From Anthostomella pinea (taxonomy: Eukaryota > Ascomycota > Sordariomycetes > Xylariales > Xylariaceae), in contig CAUWAG010000007.1 of the NCBI GenBank assembly GCA_963556695.1, positions 4,154,001 to 4,218,000 of the forward strand: a DNA stretch of 64,000 bases, in the 5' to 3' direction. The notes beneath the pieces are model-generated. The model made no database searches and was not told the origin of the DNA. It saw nothing but the letters and a program-made list of their open reading frames with translations. The translations under genes were made by a program, and so were the position numbers. Shown here piece after piece: positions 35,788 to 47,008 of the stretch (within the stretch, counting starts at the first letter, position 1; each line of letters starts with the position of its first letter).

Positions 35788-35988
35788 ACTTTTGCCATTC
35801 GTACATGCATTTCGTTTTGGTATTTGCACGCAGAACTTCGTTGGATCTTGCTTGTCGTATGTGATAATCTCCATTTCATTTTTGCATTATTCACAGATGC
35901 GCTCTCTTCATGATACCCAAATTCTGCTCAGACTTTACTTCTATTTGAGGTAGGGTGTTGATCATTGTTCATTTGGCATCTATCCAAC

Positions 35989-36357
35989 CTACAACTCCCT
36001 CTCCCCAAACCTCGGACCCATAGCCTTGAAGACCCTGTGGCCCAACGCACCCGCAATCAAGACTGCTTCCAACGCCAGGAGCCCCATCCATATCCCGTCA
36101 AGCACCGTCACTTTGTGGCCTCCAAGCTCAAGCAAGGCATCCAAATTCCACATCTGAGGTCGGACCGGTATTTGCACCATCGGGGTCGGGGTCGCGTTGG
36201 CAATGTGTATTTTGTGTTGCTGTATTGGGAGGCAGGGTCTATTTTTGGGACCTAACGTCAATTTCGGGGTCGACACACGCAGTGGAATGGCGAGGTAGGT
36301 GGGGTAGGGAAGCGCTTCTATACCGGTTGTCCGGGACAAAGGCGTTGGGCTGCACAA
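35989..36357 (-). CDS. possible small membrane protein (C-terminal exon only)
   Basis: A minus-strand open frame of 122 codons ends with a plausible membrane helix, TVLDGIWMGLLALEAVLIAGALGHRVF, and a short charged tail GPRFGEREL. The first half is proline-rich and less protein-like. I could not find a splice-linked upstream exon, so the true start is unknown. It is a weak call based on the hydrophobic segment and codon flow. I do not recognise a family. Confidence 0.25.
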   Translation of the reverse strand: MCSPTPLSRTTGIEALPYPTYLAIPLRVSTPKLTLGPKNRPCLPIQQHKIHIANATPTPMVQIPVRPQMWNLDALLELGGHKVTVLDGIWMGLLALEAVLIAGALGHRVFKAMGPRFGEREL

Positions 36358-37276
36358 AGACAGCCGAGCCGCATGCGAGGGAGGTCAGGTAGGTCCTTAC
36401 TTACAACTTCGTTTCTCTGCGTCCAGATACGCCAAGTTCGGTTGTTTTTGGGTCCGCCTGGGACTGTGAAAGGCTGGAGTTCGCACGCAAAGAAGACTCG
36501 GTAAGTGTAGAGAGATAGATGCGCTGAAGCAGCATAGCCGGATGCGCTGGGCAGGCAACATCTTTGGACTATGTTCCTGAGTTACAGTTTCACATGGGGA
36601 TGTTTTATAAGATACTGGGATCTCATCCAGATGGGGTTTGGACACGTGTAGCGAAAGCACGGAGGCGGATTCGACGTGTTGGCTGTTCGGTCACGATGGG
36701 AATCGGTGGGAGGCGAGGGCAGGCGGTGGGATGGAGCGGTGTGTGGTCGGTGACCTAGGCGGTGATACCCAATGCCTACCATATGTATTCGAGATATTGG
36801 TTCACAACCAATTACCAAAAAGTAATGAACAGTTTCTGTCGAGAATTGGACGAGCCTGGCATTGTCAAAGTGAGATATATGGGAATGTTCCCTTCCGGGT
36901 TTTGTGGCAATACTGGAGTCCATTTACCCGGCTGGGGGGCGGGATGAGGATGCGTGGCGCGGCTCCAGGTTTGTCCATCCCATGAGCAGGAAGTAAAGGA
37001 AGTTCCTCGGTGGCTGCGTGACGTAGGAAGACTCCATCACATAATTGACAACACGACCAGGTGGTAAGAAAGCTGCATGGATGGTATTACACAGTATTAC
37101 TAAGATTTCGTAAAGTCGAGGAGTCGTGATGCGTCGTAAAGAGGGTTGATATCTCGAAGACCAGTGCCAACCCCCATGGATGCGTATTATACATGTTTCC
37201 CAGGGAAGCCCGTACTCCATGCCTCCACGACGCCGGTAATATTCAAGCATGTTCACCTCCTGTTGTACAAGACCGT
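36358..37276. other. intergenic, no gene recognised
   Basis: About 0.9 kb with overlapping short frames on both strands and no motif. It lies beyond the 3' end of the heme lyase gene, which ends at 37277 on the minus strand. Confidence 0.4.
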
Positions 37277-38405
37277 CTACTTCGCCTTGGTCTGCTTTGC
37301 CATTTCGCGCGCATCACCTCCCGAGGCTCTCCACCAGACGTCGCATCCCCATCGCATGGTACGTTCGATTGCCGCTGTTGGCGTTAGAGCTGGTCGTACA
37401 TCGAGGTAGAAGACGGGCTCGCCGGACGGTTCAGGTTCTCCGGAGTAGTAGTCGATGATGTAGCGGACCTCCTTCTTCTGCCCATCGGTTTCGCGCGTGA
37501 CGTACCAGTCGTGTCGATCGAAAGGGGGTTCGGTGCTGTTCATGTCATCAGCAATGGTCCTTTCAGTTAAGCTTCGATAGACTTACGCAAATGCTCCCGG
37601 GTATATCCATCCCATGACCTGGACCATAGCCGCTTTCGGCGTCATTTCCTGCGGTCTTCCCTGGAACCGTACCAGACTGGGACTCAGATCGTCCAGCTCC
37701 TTCTTATAGCCGTACTTCCGAACCATGGTATCGAAGTTTTGCTCGCCTCGACTGCACTTGCGCCAGCCCTTGTACAGACCACCGGCGAATCGCTTTTCCC
37801 ACTCCATGATCTCGGCCCAGGCGCCCTCGTTCAGGAAATTGTGCACGCTGACCATGCTCTCGACGGCCGTGACGTCGGTGTCATCGTAGCCCTTGCGCAG
37901 CAGCGCATTGTACATCTGTTGAGGCGAGGGGTACTCCCAGTTGCCATCTCCGTCGCCTCGGGGAATGGTGGACGGCTCCCGCGACGTGGGAAGGGCTTGG
38001 GTCTGGTCCGGCGCACGCGCTTGCGATAGGTCGCTGAACATGTAGTTCAGGGGGTTCAGCTTCGAGAGGGTCGACCGCTGCTCGGGTTCTGTGGCCGCTT
38101 TCCTCGCTTCGTGTGGTACGGGACATGATGATGGAGACTCGGTCAATGGGGGAGAAGCGTGCTTCACGGGGCAGCTTGAAGCAGGAGGCGGAGGCGTCAT
38201 CGCATTGGCACTCTTTTCGTGCTTGTGCATTGGACATCCTGGCTATCATGGGGTCAGCTCTCATAAACTCCCTATTTTGTTTATCGGTTTCAGGGCGGCT
38301 TACAGGTGGTGAGCGTGCTCCATCTTGGGAGATCGGAAAGGTGTGATGCGATAGAGGCTGCGACTGTGTGCTGGTGACAGGACCATCTGCCCAAAACCAA
38401 CCCAT
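37277..38405 (-). CDS. CYC3: cytochrome c heme lyase (holocytochrome c synthase)
   Basis: Three exons (38405-38304, 38242-37587, 37535-37277) give 338 aa. The N-terminus is [10 protein letters not shown], followed by three Cys-Pro heme-regulatory-type motifs ([24 protein letters not shown]). The catalytic body follows: [59 protein letters not shown], then [27 protein letters not shown] and a tail. The enzyme attaches haem covalently to apocytochrome c in the mitochondrial intermembrane space. Whether it serves c or c1 (CYT2) cannot be settled by eye. The conserved His in VHNFLNE is present and length is normal. It is divergent from the UbiB gene at 38948. Confidence 0.93.
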
Positions 38406-38947
38406 GATTACTACTATTATGTGATCTGAGAAGCTTTCCAATGCCAAATGTAGGTAACGAAGTATGTGAGAAGTCAACGGCAGAGGGTTGACTTTGAATG
38501 GACTATGGCAGCGTGTATTACTTGTAAGGGAAAATCAAATGGTATCGCAAAACTTGAAGGCGACCTCGACTTATCGGCTTGTGAACTTTTCTAGATCGAG
38601 CCGATGGGAACCCCACTGCCCGGCCCGCGCGCCTCGGGCTATCAGTGCCCAATGACCTCGCCTGTATTTCAAGGGTTTTAGTGGAATGATGCGCTGAACC
38701 GATAGCAGCCCTGCAAGCACATGCTTGGGCTTAGGCGCAAGCGCCGGAGCATTCCCGCCGAATAATAATGTACGTCACCGATCTGCATTGATTCAGGTGC
38801 ATGATCCGAGGCTTGTCGAAGTCGGTTTGTTATCATTCATCTTCGAGCTGTGTTATTATCTGGAGATTGGCATTTCCAGACGAGGTCGCGACATCATGCC
38901 CATGTGATCCCTTCTTTTGACAACAAGACCAATCCCCAAAAGACGAC

Positions 38948-41152
38948 ATGCGGTCGGTCAGCCTGCTTGGCCGGTTCTGCGCTCGTCGAGTTCTCCCGAA
39001 TGCGCGAAGTCCCCATGTGAACCATGCGAACCTCGGTAGATGGCGTTCGACTTTCCGATCCCACATTCCCACCGCCTCCTCATCATGGCGAAATACTCAA
39101 TCTGGCAGCAAGGTTCTAAGAGCTGCAGCGACCGGTGCGCTTGGGACAGCTGTATTCGTCAAGCTCTCAGAGGCCGATAATGGCGGCACGGATCAGACGG
39201 CAGAGGGGCGTATGCTGGAGGCATCGCGCGATGAGCTCGAAAAGACGGTCGGCGACAACGAGAAAGGATTCAAGCGGTATGCGCACAAGGTGCTGCTGTT
39301 TTTTGATGTATACATTTGGGAGCCTCTTAACACGGGCTTGAGGTTCTGTCACCTGGTTCTCATCTTTGTCCCCGTCATCCTCGCAGTCCCAATGATCTGG
39401 TTTGGGAAGCGCCAATCGGACCAGGACAACGAAAGGACGGGTACCCTATTGTGGTATAATTTCCTGGTATGGGGCATGGAGAAAGCTGGGCCAGCTTTCA
39501 TCAAGGTATGCCATTGCTCCTCGCCTTTGCTGGTTTCACTTTGAGGCTCATTCGTTGATGCGCCGCGCAGCTAGGACAATGGGCGGCCTCGAGGACCGAC
39601 ATCTTTCCTGACCAAATGTGCGATATCATGTCGAAACTTCACTCCAATGCCCCTGCGCATTCGCTCCACGCAACGAAACGGATCATCGAGGCGGCTTTCG
39701 ACGGGAGGAAGTTCGAAGACATATTTGATGAATTCCAAGAGACTCCTCTCGGTGTTGGCGCTATAGCCCAGGTATACAAGGCCAAGTTGCAGCCACATCT
39801 CGCCGTGCCTGGTGATGTGGATGTGTCGGAAACCTCAAGCAACATGCGACAGAATGTCCGACGCAATGTTGACACGGTGCTGAAGAGCTCGCCAAAACGG
39901 GTCCCGTCTTCCTATGTTGCAATCAAGGTCCTGCATCCCAGGGTTGAGCGGACAGTCCGGCGCGATCTCCGTATCATGGGCTTCTTTGCTTCAGCGCTGA
40001 ACATGATACCTACCATCGAATGGCTTTCGCTACCTGACGAAGTTGAGCAGTTCGGGGAGATGATGAGGCTGCAACTCGACCTCCGTATCGAAGCTGCCAA
40101 CCTCGCCAAATTTCGCAGAAACTTCAAAGATCGCACCACAGCCTGGTTCCCGTTCCCGTATCTCGAGTTCACTACCCGACAAGTCTTGATTGAAGAGTTT
40201 GCGCAGGGCATACCCTTGGCAGACTTCTTGGAGAATGGGGGCGGAGTCTTCCAGCGTGATATCGCACAAGAGGGTCTTGATGCCTTTCTACGCATGTTGC
40301 TGATTGACAACTTTATACATTCTGATTTACATCCCGGTAACATTATGGTTCGCTTCTACCAATCTCAGCAACCAAGTCTTCGTCGTCATTCCAGCCACGA
40401 ACGTCCCGACGAGCAGCAGGATGTCACAGAGCAAGTACTTGCCCGTTTGCGGCCTTATCGCAAGAGGAAGGACACCGTAGCTTGGGAGGCAGAGCTGAAG
40501 AAGATCGACGCCGAAGGCTTCCGGCCACAATTGATTTTCATAGACACTGGACTCGTTACCGAGTTGAACGGCACCAACCGTCGCAATTTCTTGGATCTCT
40601 TCAGAGCCGTGGCCGAATTCGATGGCTACAAGGCAGGACACCTGATGTGCGAGCGCTGTCGACAACCTGAGGCTGTCATTGACGAGGAGCACTTCGCCCT
40701 GAAGATGCAGCATCTCGTCCTGAGTGTCAAGAGCAGTACCCTAGCACTGGGTAACGTCAAGATTGGCGACATTCTGCAACAGGTCCTCGACATGGTAAGA
40801 CAGCACCATGTGAGAATGGAAGGCGATTTCGTGAACGTCGTGATCAGCATCCTTCTACTGGAGGGAATAGGCCGGAGTCTTGATCCCAACATGGACCTCC
40901 TCAGTAGCTCGCTACCCATACTGAGACAACTTGGCTCTCAAAGTGCCGCTACCATGATGAAGGGTGGAGACTTTTCCATGGTGTTCGTTTGGGCGGGTCT
41001 AGAAGCAAGGAGGTTCATGCAATTCAGTATTGAAGACGTAAGTGGAACATACTCTACGCTCCCATACCCCAAACAACTAACAACTAACACTGACGACGCT
41101 CGTGCAGGTTGAGAAATGTGTGAAATACGACTTGCTATCGCCTAACCTGTAG
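38948..41152 (+). CDS. ABC1/UbiB-family mitochondrial kinase (MCP2/ADCK2-like)
   Basis: Three exons (38948-39505, 39571-41037, 41108-41152) give 689 aa. An Arg/Ser-rich presequence and a membrane segment (VLIFVPVILAVPMIWFG, about residues 138-154) precede the kinase-like domain. The UbiB signature KxGQ is split by intron 1: AFIK then LGQWAASRTDIFPDQ. Other landmarks are the alanine-rich loop PLGVGAIAQVYKAKL, the lysine in SYVAIKVLHPRVERTV, the catalytic loop FIHSDLHPGNIMVRF and the metal-binding FIDTGLVTEL. All catalytic residues are kept. The family acts at the inner mitochondrial membrane in coenzyme Q and lipid homeostasis. The LHSNAPAHS segment and overall length fit the Mcp2/ADCK2 branch rather than Coq8. 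Confidence 0.92.
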
Positions 41153-41407
41153 GCGCGATAGAGGTGGATGCTTCAGAATAGAACAGAGCAGCATTGCATA
41201 GGCGTTCAGCAGGTGCGGCTTGGGATGGGATGGGTTGTACACTACTCCTTGGGCGCAGAGGCGAATGACGGTAGACGAACAAGTCGTGGTTTTTGGGAGA
41301 AAGATATGGATTACAAGCGGATATATCTAATTCAAATCCGAGACCAGACCCATACGATATATGCCTACTCCCACTCTCTCTGTTTTCAGAATGCCAGGCG
41401 AAGTCAT

Positions 41408-42037
41408 CTAGACCAAATGCGTGGCCAGCTGCGTAACCTGGTCCAACAGCGTCTGGTCCTCGCCGGCGGCATTCTTCAACACCTTGTCGCGCAGGTGATC
41501 GACCTGCAGCCCGGCGTCGGCCGGCGAATTGCCCTGCGCCGTCTGGATGCGGCTGACCTGGAACTCGAGGAAGAACTTGGGCACCTTGATAGCCAGGTCG
41601 CCGCCCACACTTCTAATCCCGGCCTCGGTCGCCACGTACGTGTCCAGTTCGTCCTGGAAGGTCTGCAGGTCCGAGTCGGCGACCGTGGGTTCTGTTGCGA
41701 AGGTCGATAGCGCGAAGCCGAGGGGTGTCTGGGAAGATTGGCTGAAGTCGATGGACGAGAAGGTGGTGTCGCCGGCGGTCACGTCGGGCACGCCGGAGAG
41801 CGTCGTGGTGGTGGTGGAGCAGGTTACCGTAGAGGCTATGGCGGCGGCCGCCTCGGCGGTCTCGGCCGGGAGGGTGGTGGAGTCGATTATGAAGCAGGCT
41901 TGCGCCTGGCGCTGGCGCGCCCAGGGCGGTAGGGCGGTCCGGGGGCCTAGCTGGATTACGGGGGAGGAGGCGACGAAGGGGATTTTGGCGGTGGCGAGGC
42001 CGGCGGCTAGGGCGAGGATGGGGAGGTGGGAATGCAT
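41408..42037 (-). CDS. small secreted protein of a conserved fungal family (DUF7143-like)
   Basis: Single exon, 209 aa. The N-terminal signal peptide is MHSHLPILALAAGLATAKI, with likely cleavage near residue 17. The mature protein has CFIIDSTTLPAETAEAAAAI, VTCSTTTTTLSGVPDVTAGD, DFSQSSQTPLGFALSTFATE, TEAGIRSVGGDLAIKVPKFF and FQVSRIQTAQGNSP. I recognise this as a recurring ascomycete secreted or cell-wall-associated family of unknown function. Its assignment to DUF7143 is from memory and not certain. Two cysteines could form one disulphide. It is convergent with the UbiB gene (256 nt between stops). Confidence 0.75.
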   Translation of the reverse strand: MHSHLPILALAAGLATAKIPFVASSPVIQLGPRTALPPWARQRQAQACFIIDSTTLPAETAEAAAAIASTVTCSTTTTTLSGVPDVTAGDTTFSSIDFSQSSQTPLGFALSTFATEPTVADSDLQTFQDELDTYVATEAGIRSVGGDLAIKVPKFFLEFQVSRIQTAQGNSPADAGLQVDHLRDKVLKNAAGEDQTLLDQVTQLATHLV

Positions 42038-43005
42038 TTTCGTTGGTGGTGCGGTGCGTACACTGAGGCTTTGAATTTGGAGACGACTACTTGGGTATTT
42101 AGGATTGACGACAAGTGTCGGAACGGGCGTGGTGAAGGTAAAAGATAGACGGCAACGAGCGAATGGACGAAAAAGAAGCACCTTTCCAGAAGGGAGAATA
42201 GAACTGGCACGAAGAGCTGAGGCGTGGGAGAGGAGACGGGTGGACGGCGATCATCAGGACTCTCGACGCGGAAGATCGTGAGGTTTTACCGGGGGGCACG
42301 TATAACCGCCAAGAAACTTTTGGACGATCCGTGATCCCTCATTGAGACGAAGCCAAGCCTGCCCTCCTGTGTCAAGATATTCTTTTCCGTCTCGTGTCCT
42401 ACACGCGCACGAAGCGCCTGAAGGGCCGGTCCTGAGATTTACATCAGTCAGCTAGGGGGGAGACACGCAGCCAATTCCCAAATCCCTGATAGGCCAGCCA
42501 CAGGTTCCTCGTTCCTGGATCTGGGCTGATCTGGGGGAGATACACAGTAACATCGACTTGCAGACAGGGTTTGCCTTGAGGCTCAACAGCTGACAGCGAT
42601 CCTGTGCCAGGGGGACTTGCGACGTCGTCGACTTATAGCCCCATGTCTCCTGGGTTTCACGATGCAGGGGGGCCAATCAGAGGCCGGGATGCTGTGTGAT
42701 CTCCGCGACCCTGGTTGTGTCGCGAGGTCTTGGCTAGGTCACTTTGGAGTTTGGACTACTTTGCCGAGGACTGTCTGTGAGCTGATGTTCTTTTCTTTTG
42801 TGAAGTGAAGCCATTGGTGGAATTCTTGCCATATATCCATCCGTCAGGGGAGGGTCGACCACCATTGGAACTGGACTTGAGAATCTCAGACCATCGCAGG
42901 GCAACAGCACTTCAGAGGGCTCCCCGTAAATTTCATTAATCAATTACTCTTTATTACTTGTTACTCCCCAGCCCTGCCCCGGATGGCAAGGGACTGTCTG
43001 TTTGT
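42038..43005. other. intergenic, no gene recognised
   Basis: Nearly 1 kb upstream of the secreted-protein gene. Frames up to about 86 codons on either strand have no motif. The segment next to 42038 is that gene's promoter. Confidence 0.45.
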
Positions 43006-43980
43006 CTACCATACTGAGAACACACCGACGAAGGTGATGGTGGATAATGACACCACTGCTAACGAAGACCACAGCCCACGACTCATCCCGTGTATCTTCA
43101 ACTCCAAGGACTCCAATCCGGCTCCCAGTGACCAATGGCTTTCCTTAGTGCTTGGGGGGCTTGTTTCATTCCTCCACGGACCAATATCAAGAAGACCGAA
43201 CCCGACAGACTTGAGTAGCTCGTTGGCGATGACAGTGACAGCAAAGAGCAGACGAGCAACGACCTTGTCGAGGCACTTCAGGATATAAGCGAGGGCGAGG
43301 ACGAGGCGCGTGATGTATATCAATATGCATCCTATATGTTTTGTCAGTTTCCATCATCATTACAGCAGGAGACAAAAGTGGTTTGGCTTACCGAGGCCGA
43401 AGCTTGAAGATGATGAACTTGACGGTGCAGAGAACCTCAATGAGATTCCTTATGGCTGCCATCACGGGGCTTCTGCAGGCCGGGATCATCAAGTGCGCCA
43501 AGCGCTGCTTCGGCCTTCGCGGGAAGCCCTGCATCATTTGGGAGGCAGCGGAAGGGTTCTCGGGTATGGCATTCACAGTCGCATAGAAGTCTGTGATGCA
43601 TATTAGCACCCACCGCCGCCGACGTGGGATGTTTGCGTTGGCAAATCACTCATGTTGGGCCTTGTGCTCCTGGATCTCGGCGAGAAGAGTGTTCAGCCTC
43701 TTGTACACCACGGCAATCCGGCGATCGAGGATGCAGTTGGCGATGCGGTTACCGATGAAGCGACTTGTGAAGCTAGAGGTCAAGCCAACGATGTAACCAA
43801 TGAAGAAACAAACAAAGATGCAGACAGCGATGGTCACTTTAATTTGCTTGACGACGCTGTTGTCCATGGCGGTGGCGATGGGGTTGGCGATGCGGTTAGC
43901 GATGAAGCTAGCGGTCCAGCCAACGGTGTAACCAACGATGGAACAGCCAACGATGTAGGCAGCGAAAAGGCCAATGGTGG
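43006..43980 (-). CDS. hypothetical multi-pass membrane protein, exon structure uncertain
   Basis: Three minus-strand open segments look linked. The first (about 43980-43652) is strongly hydrophobic: LFAAYIVGCSIVGYTVGW, KVTIAVCIFVCFFIGYIVGL, then SRFIGNRIANCILDRRIAVV. The second (about 43609-43388) contains RLAHLMIPACRSPVMAAIRN and VLCTVKFIIFKLRPR before a GTAAGC donor. The third (43323-43006) begins MIYITRLVLALAYILKCLDK and ends GLWSSLAVVSLSTITFVGVF. The 5' end and first junction are not resolved: the frame upstream of LFAAYIV meets a stop, and the donor after KAQH does not fit the best acceptor. An internal duplication is present. I recognise no family. The plus-strand frame over the same DNA is acidic and low complexity, and I judge it a shadow. 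Confidence 0.35.
43725..43960. repeat. imperfect internal duplication in the membrane-protein gene
   Basis: Two stretches, about 43730-43810 and about 43875-43955, share GTTGGCGATGCGGTTA, GATGAAG, AAGCTAG and CAGCCAACG / CAAGCCAACGATGTAACC in the same order. At protein level (minus strand) IVGLTSSFTSRFIGNRIANC resembles YTVGWTASFIANRIANPI. The period is about 145 nt. This suggests a local tandem duplication of a membrane-segment module. Confidence 0.65.
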
Positions 43981-44701
43981 CCCTTCATTGTGAGGGTGCT
44001 GTCTCGAGCTGGATGCTGGAGGCTTGGACAAGCGAGGGGTGGACTGGGGAGCCGGGCGTTGCTGATGAGAATAGAAGGGTCGATCAAATATGTGAAGGGT
44101 CAGACGACTCTATTTATGCTTGTTTCGCTCCTCAGCTCTTGCCTTCATTCTAGCACTTCTTCTTTCCGCATCGGTTGGTCCCATGGTGCCTGCTGTCATA
44201 AATCTGAACTGCCACATGACTTCCCCCTCAAACCCAGATTTGCGAGTCCCTTCCGGTGAAGCGGTTTACAGCCACCAGGACATCAATCTGCCTCGCGAAT
44301 GCACCCTCCGAATAGGTTCAAATCTGCACAGGAACATACACCTTGTAAATAAACAACATGCCGATCAGAACACTCGACAATCATCAATTGACCGACAGCC
44401 AGGGCCGTGTCAGCCTGCATGCAATGATGAGCTCAGAAGGTGGCAGTACTGATACGAATGTAGTACTGTGATTACATTGTTTTATCATTGAGGTGCAGGC
44501 TCGTGGTAGACGCTACGGTAGACAGTAGAGTATTTCTTGCCTACGGATGTACATATGAAGGAAATAGGACTGCCTGAACCGCGCAAGGCAACAACCTCAG
44601 CCGATCCCTGGTGCCTGATCATCGGTTGACATCGCCCACGACCATTTCCATTGCGCCATGAAATTCCCTGGGGGGGAGAGCGATGCGATACCCGGATGCG
44701 A

Positions 44702-46127
44702 TCAAACCTGATTCCCCTGCTGGTATTGCACATCATATTCTCTGGTAACTCCGATACTCTGTGAGCCTTCCGTCTTCTTGCCGGTTCCTTTGCTGCCCCC
44801 GGAACCTTTCTTATACGTGCCTGACTTCGACCCCAAAAAAGCAGACATTCGGGGAGAGTGGCGATCAAAGAATGGCTTGAGTCGTGCCGCGCAATTGCAT
44901 ATGATTGCGAGGTTGCCCTCCAGGATGGAGAGAATACCACCCTGAGCCTGGACCCAGGTGATATCCGGGTTGCTGAATCTTGCGATCAAGGCGACACGTG
45001 CAATCGAGATTATAGCAGCTCTAGAGCATGGAGATCAGTACTGGGCCCTGATTGATCTCTCGTAAGGTAGTCAATACTCACGCTGATCCGAGACCCAGGA
45101 TGCCTCCGACGGCGAGCTTCTGCTTCAACGGCATATGGAGTCTGTGCAACATGGGAATAGGGAGTACGATAACGGCAGCATCGGAAATGACGTTGAGAAT
45201 CGCATTGGCCAGTGCCCCATCAGAGAAGCATTTGGCAGCCTTTGGGGTTGCCAGGGACGTCCTGCAAGGGCCGATGAAGATGACCATGAAAATAATCTGG
45301 TAGCTGATCATGGCCGCGGCCACGATATAGAGGCAGATTCGAAATGGCTTCGAGGGGTTGATTCTGTGATAGAGGGTCAACATGGCCAGTTTGACGAGGA
45401 CTACGGTCCACGTATCGTCAAGCAAATTAGAGTCAGCAATTACTTCTTTTAGATGTTTTGTGGAGTAAAATGGAGTCGTAATGCGTGTCTCGGGAGCATG
45501 ACACGGGCTAGAAGAGGAAATTCGCGCCCTGGACATGGCTATATGGGGAAATCAGAGACTCGAAAATGTACATACAAGACAGCGCCAAAGTGCTCAAAAC
45601 CTTTTCGTCATGTTAGTGAGAGATATCGTAGAGGGTGAGCTTCTGGTAGAACACCTACGTCAAGGTATCCTTGAATCTGGGTCACTCGGACATCCCACAG
45701 ATGCTTGCCGAATCCGTTATCGAGGGCTGCGTGCCGTTAGCTATATGTTAACTAAACTCTCGATGCGAGAGCGCGCCACAGGCCGCCCCGGTCTACGAGT
45801 TATGGGGAACCTACCCATGAGCACAGTAGTACAGAGCAGCAGAGAACAACCAAAAGCCAATATAATAAGACCTATCCGGATGTCAGCGTCCCCCTTTTCA
45901 TATTCATAGGTGGATGTTCAACCGCTTCACTTACCATCGTCCAAGTAGAAACCCTTGACAATGAAGACGGTCGTGTACAGACGCCAGATTAGAAATAGGA
46001 AGGCAAGGGCTATTGATATCGATGTAACGGCAATCGTCGCGTTTTGTAAGCCTGTTGCATTGAAATCCGGCATTTGCCCAGCGGGCGGCGCCAGGGCCGG
46101 TGTATTTGCGAGAGCTGCCAAGTCCAT
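44702..46127 (-). CDS. SAT4-type rhodopsin-domain integral membrane protein
   Basis: Six exons start at MDLAALANTPALAPPAGQ (46127). Spliced order: LAFLFLIWRLYTTVFIVKGF, then YLDDGLIILAFGCSLLCTTV, LDNGFGKHLWDVRVTQIQGY, VLSTLALSFLVKLAMLTLYH, RINPSKPFRICLYIVAAAMI, SYQIIFMVIFIGPCRTSLAT, LNVISDAAVIVLPIPMLHRL, LKQKLAVGGILGLGSAAAII and NPDITWVQAQGGILSILEGN. This is the seven-helix fungal rhodopsin-domain pattern (D-D-G/D, G-x-G-x-H-x-W-D, D-x-x-x-x-x-x-P-x-P). Such proteins are abundant in filamentous fungi and their function is mostly unknown. The intron 45401-45575 (175 nt) is homologous to an intron in the GH5 gene. The donor leaves a phase that only the GTAG acceptor at 45401 satisfies without a stop. 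Confidence 0.82.
45401..45575 (-). mobile_element. introner-like intron, copy A (in SAT4-type gene)
   Basis: In transcript orientation this intron starts GTATGTACATTTTCGAGTC and ends CCGTAG. From the donor to AATTTGC (45422-45575, 154 nt) it aligns end to end with 48637-48799, about 85% identical by eye, with one 10-nt indel. A 29-nt block (45470-45498) is identical, as is the first 19 nt at the donor. Upstream exon sequences show no similarity. A branch-like CTGAC precedes the acceptor. At 175 nt it is far longer than the 45-75 nt introns around it. Confidence 0.75.
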
Positions 46128-47008
46128 GTTGTCGTGTGTTGATAAAACCTAGATTTCGGCGCCCCGTATCCGTAGGCTTGACCCTTGATTTTTATTGAAG
46201 GGAACCGAAGAGGTGGTGACTTAACGCTTATAACACTTCTGGGAGTTGGAACATATCAAATAGTCACGTAACTATACTACGCCGCCACATGCACAAAGAC
46301 TTACTGCAAGCAAATGTGAACAATGTGTTTGTTTCTCTCGAATCGGTCAGTCGTCATTTTATTGCACATTCTTTACTCTAAACAGCGTACACCAACGCGA
46401 GCTACCCCCTGGTTATAAACAGGTACCTGGGAGCTCATGCTACCATGTCAGATACTCCCAGGTATGAAGTCATCTGCTTGCGGGACGATTGTCGTCCGCT
46501 TTCATTCTTTGTCTCGGCGTTAAGTGTTTGCGGGCTAGCATCGGTATGATACCGAGCCGCAAGCAAGGGAGGCCAGCGGGAGAGATGTCTCACCAAGTCC
46601 CCGTGCCAACTACTGCAAAGGCCAAAGGCCCGACGGGTCAGTAGTAGGTCGCAGATGAACGGCTCACCGTGTCGAGCCGGGACTGTCGAGTTTAGTAGCC
46701 TCCGAGAAGACTCGGCAATCTCGCGGCGCTGGCTGGCTCTGCACTCGGATTCATTGCCGTGGACTTACCTCCAGCTCGATCTACCTGATCAGGCTATCGC
46801 GGCACTCGTAGATGTGTGCAGCTTGATCCTATGGTCAGGTTATCGAAGGGCTCATAGTCATGGGCCCGCGCCAGCGTGGCGTCGCGTGGCTGTACCTTTA
46901 TGTCTAGGCCTCCAAGGGAGGCGACGCAGGAGCAGAGGAATCCCGTTCCTCTCCTGATGCCTCAAATAAGTTCATCGACTGTGTACTTACTGCAGCATCA
47001 ACGGTAAC
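46128..47008. other. intergenic, no gene recognised
   Basis: About 0.9 kb. A plus-strand frame at 46655-46957 has no motif. It holds the promoter of the SAT4-type gene at its left end. Confidence 0.45.

Noticed and set aside
43652..43993. Acidic plus-strand frame (113 codons) over the duplicated membrane-protein region
   Set aside because: Its low-complexity Asp/Asn/Gly content mirrors the hydrophobic codons of the minus strand, and the minus strand has better linked exons.
45401..45536. Reading the SAT4-type gene straight through the long intron (frame MSRARISSSSPCHAPE)
   Set aside because: An acceptor at CTAAAAG would create TAA at the junction, the unspliced reading breaks the rhodopsin-domain pattern, and the GTAG acceptor at 45401 gives a continuous membrane helix.
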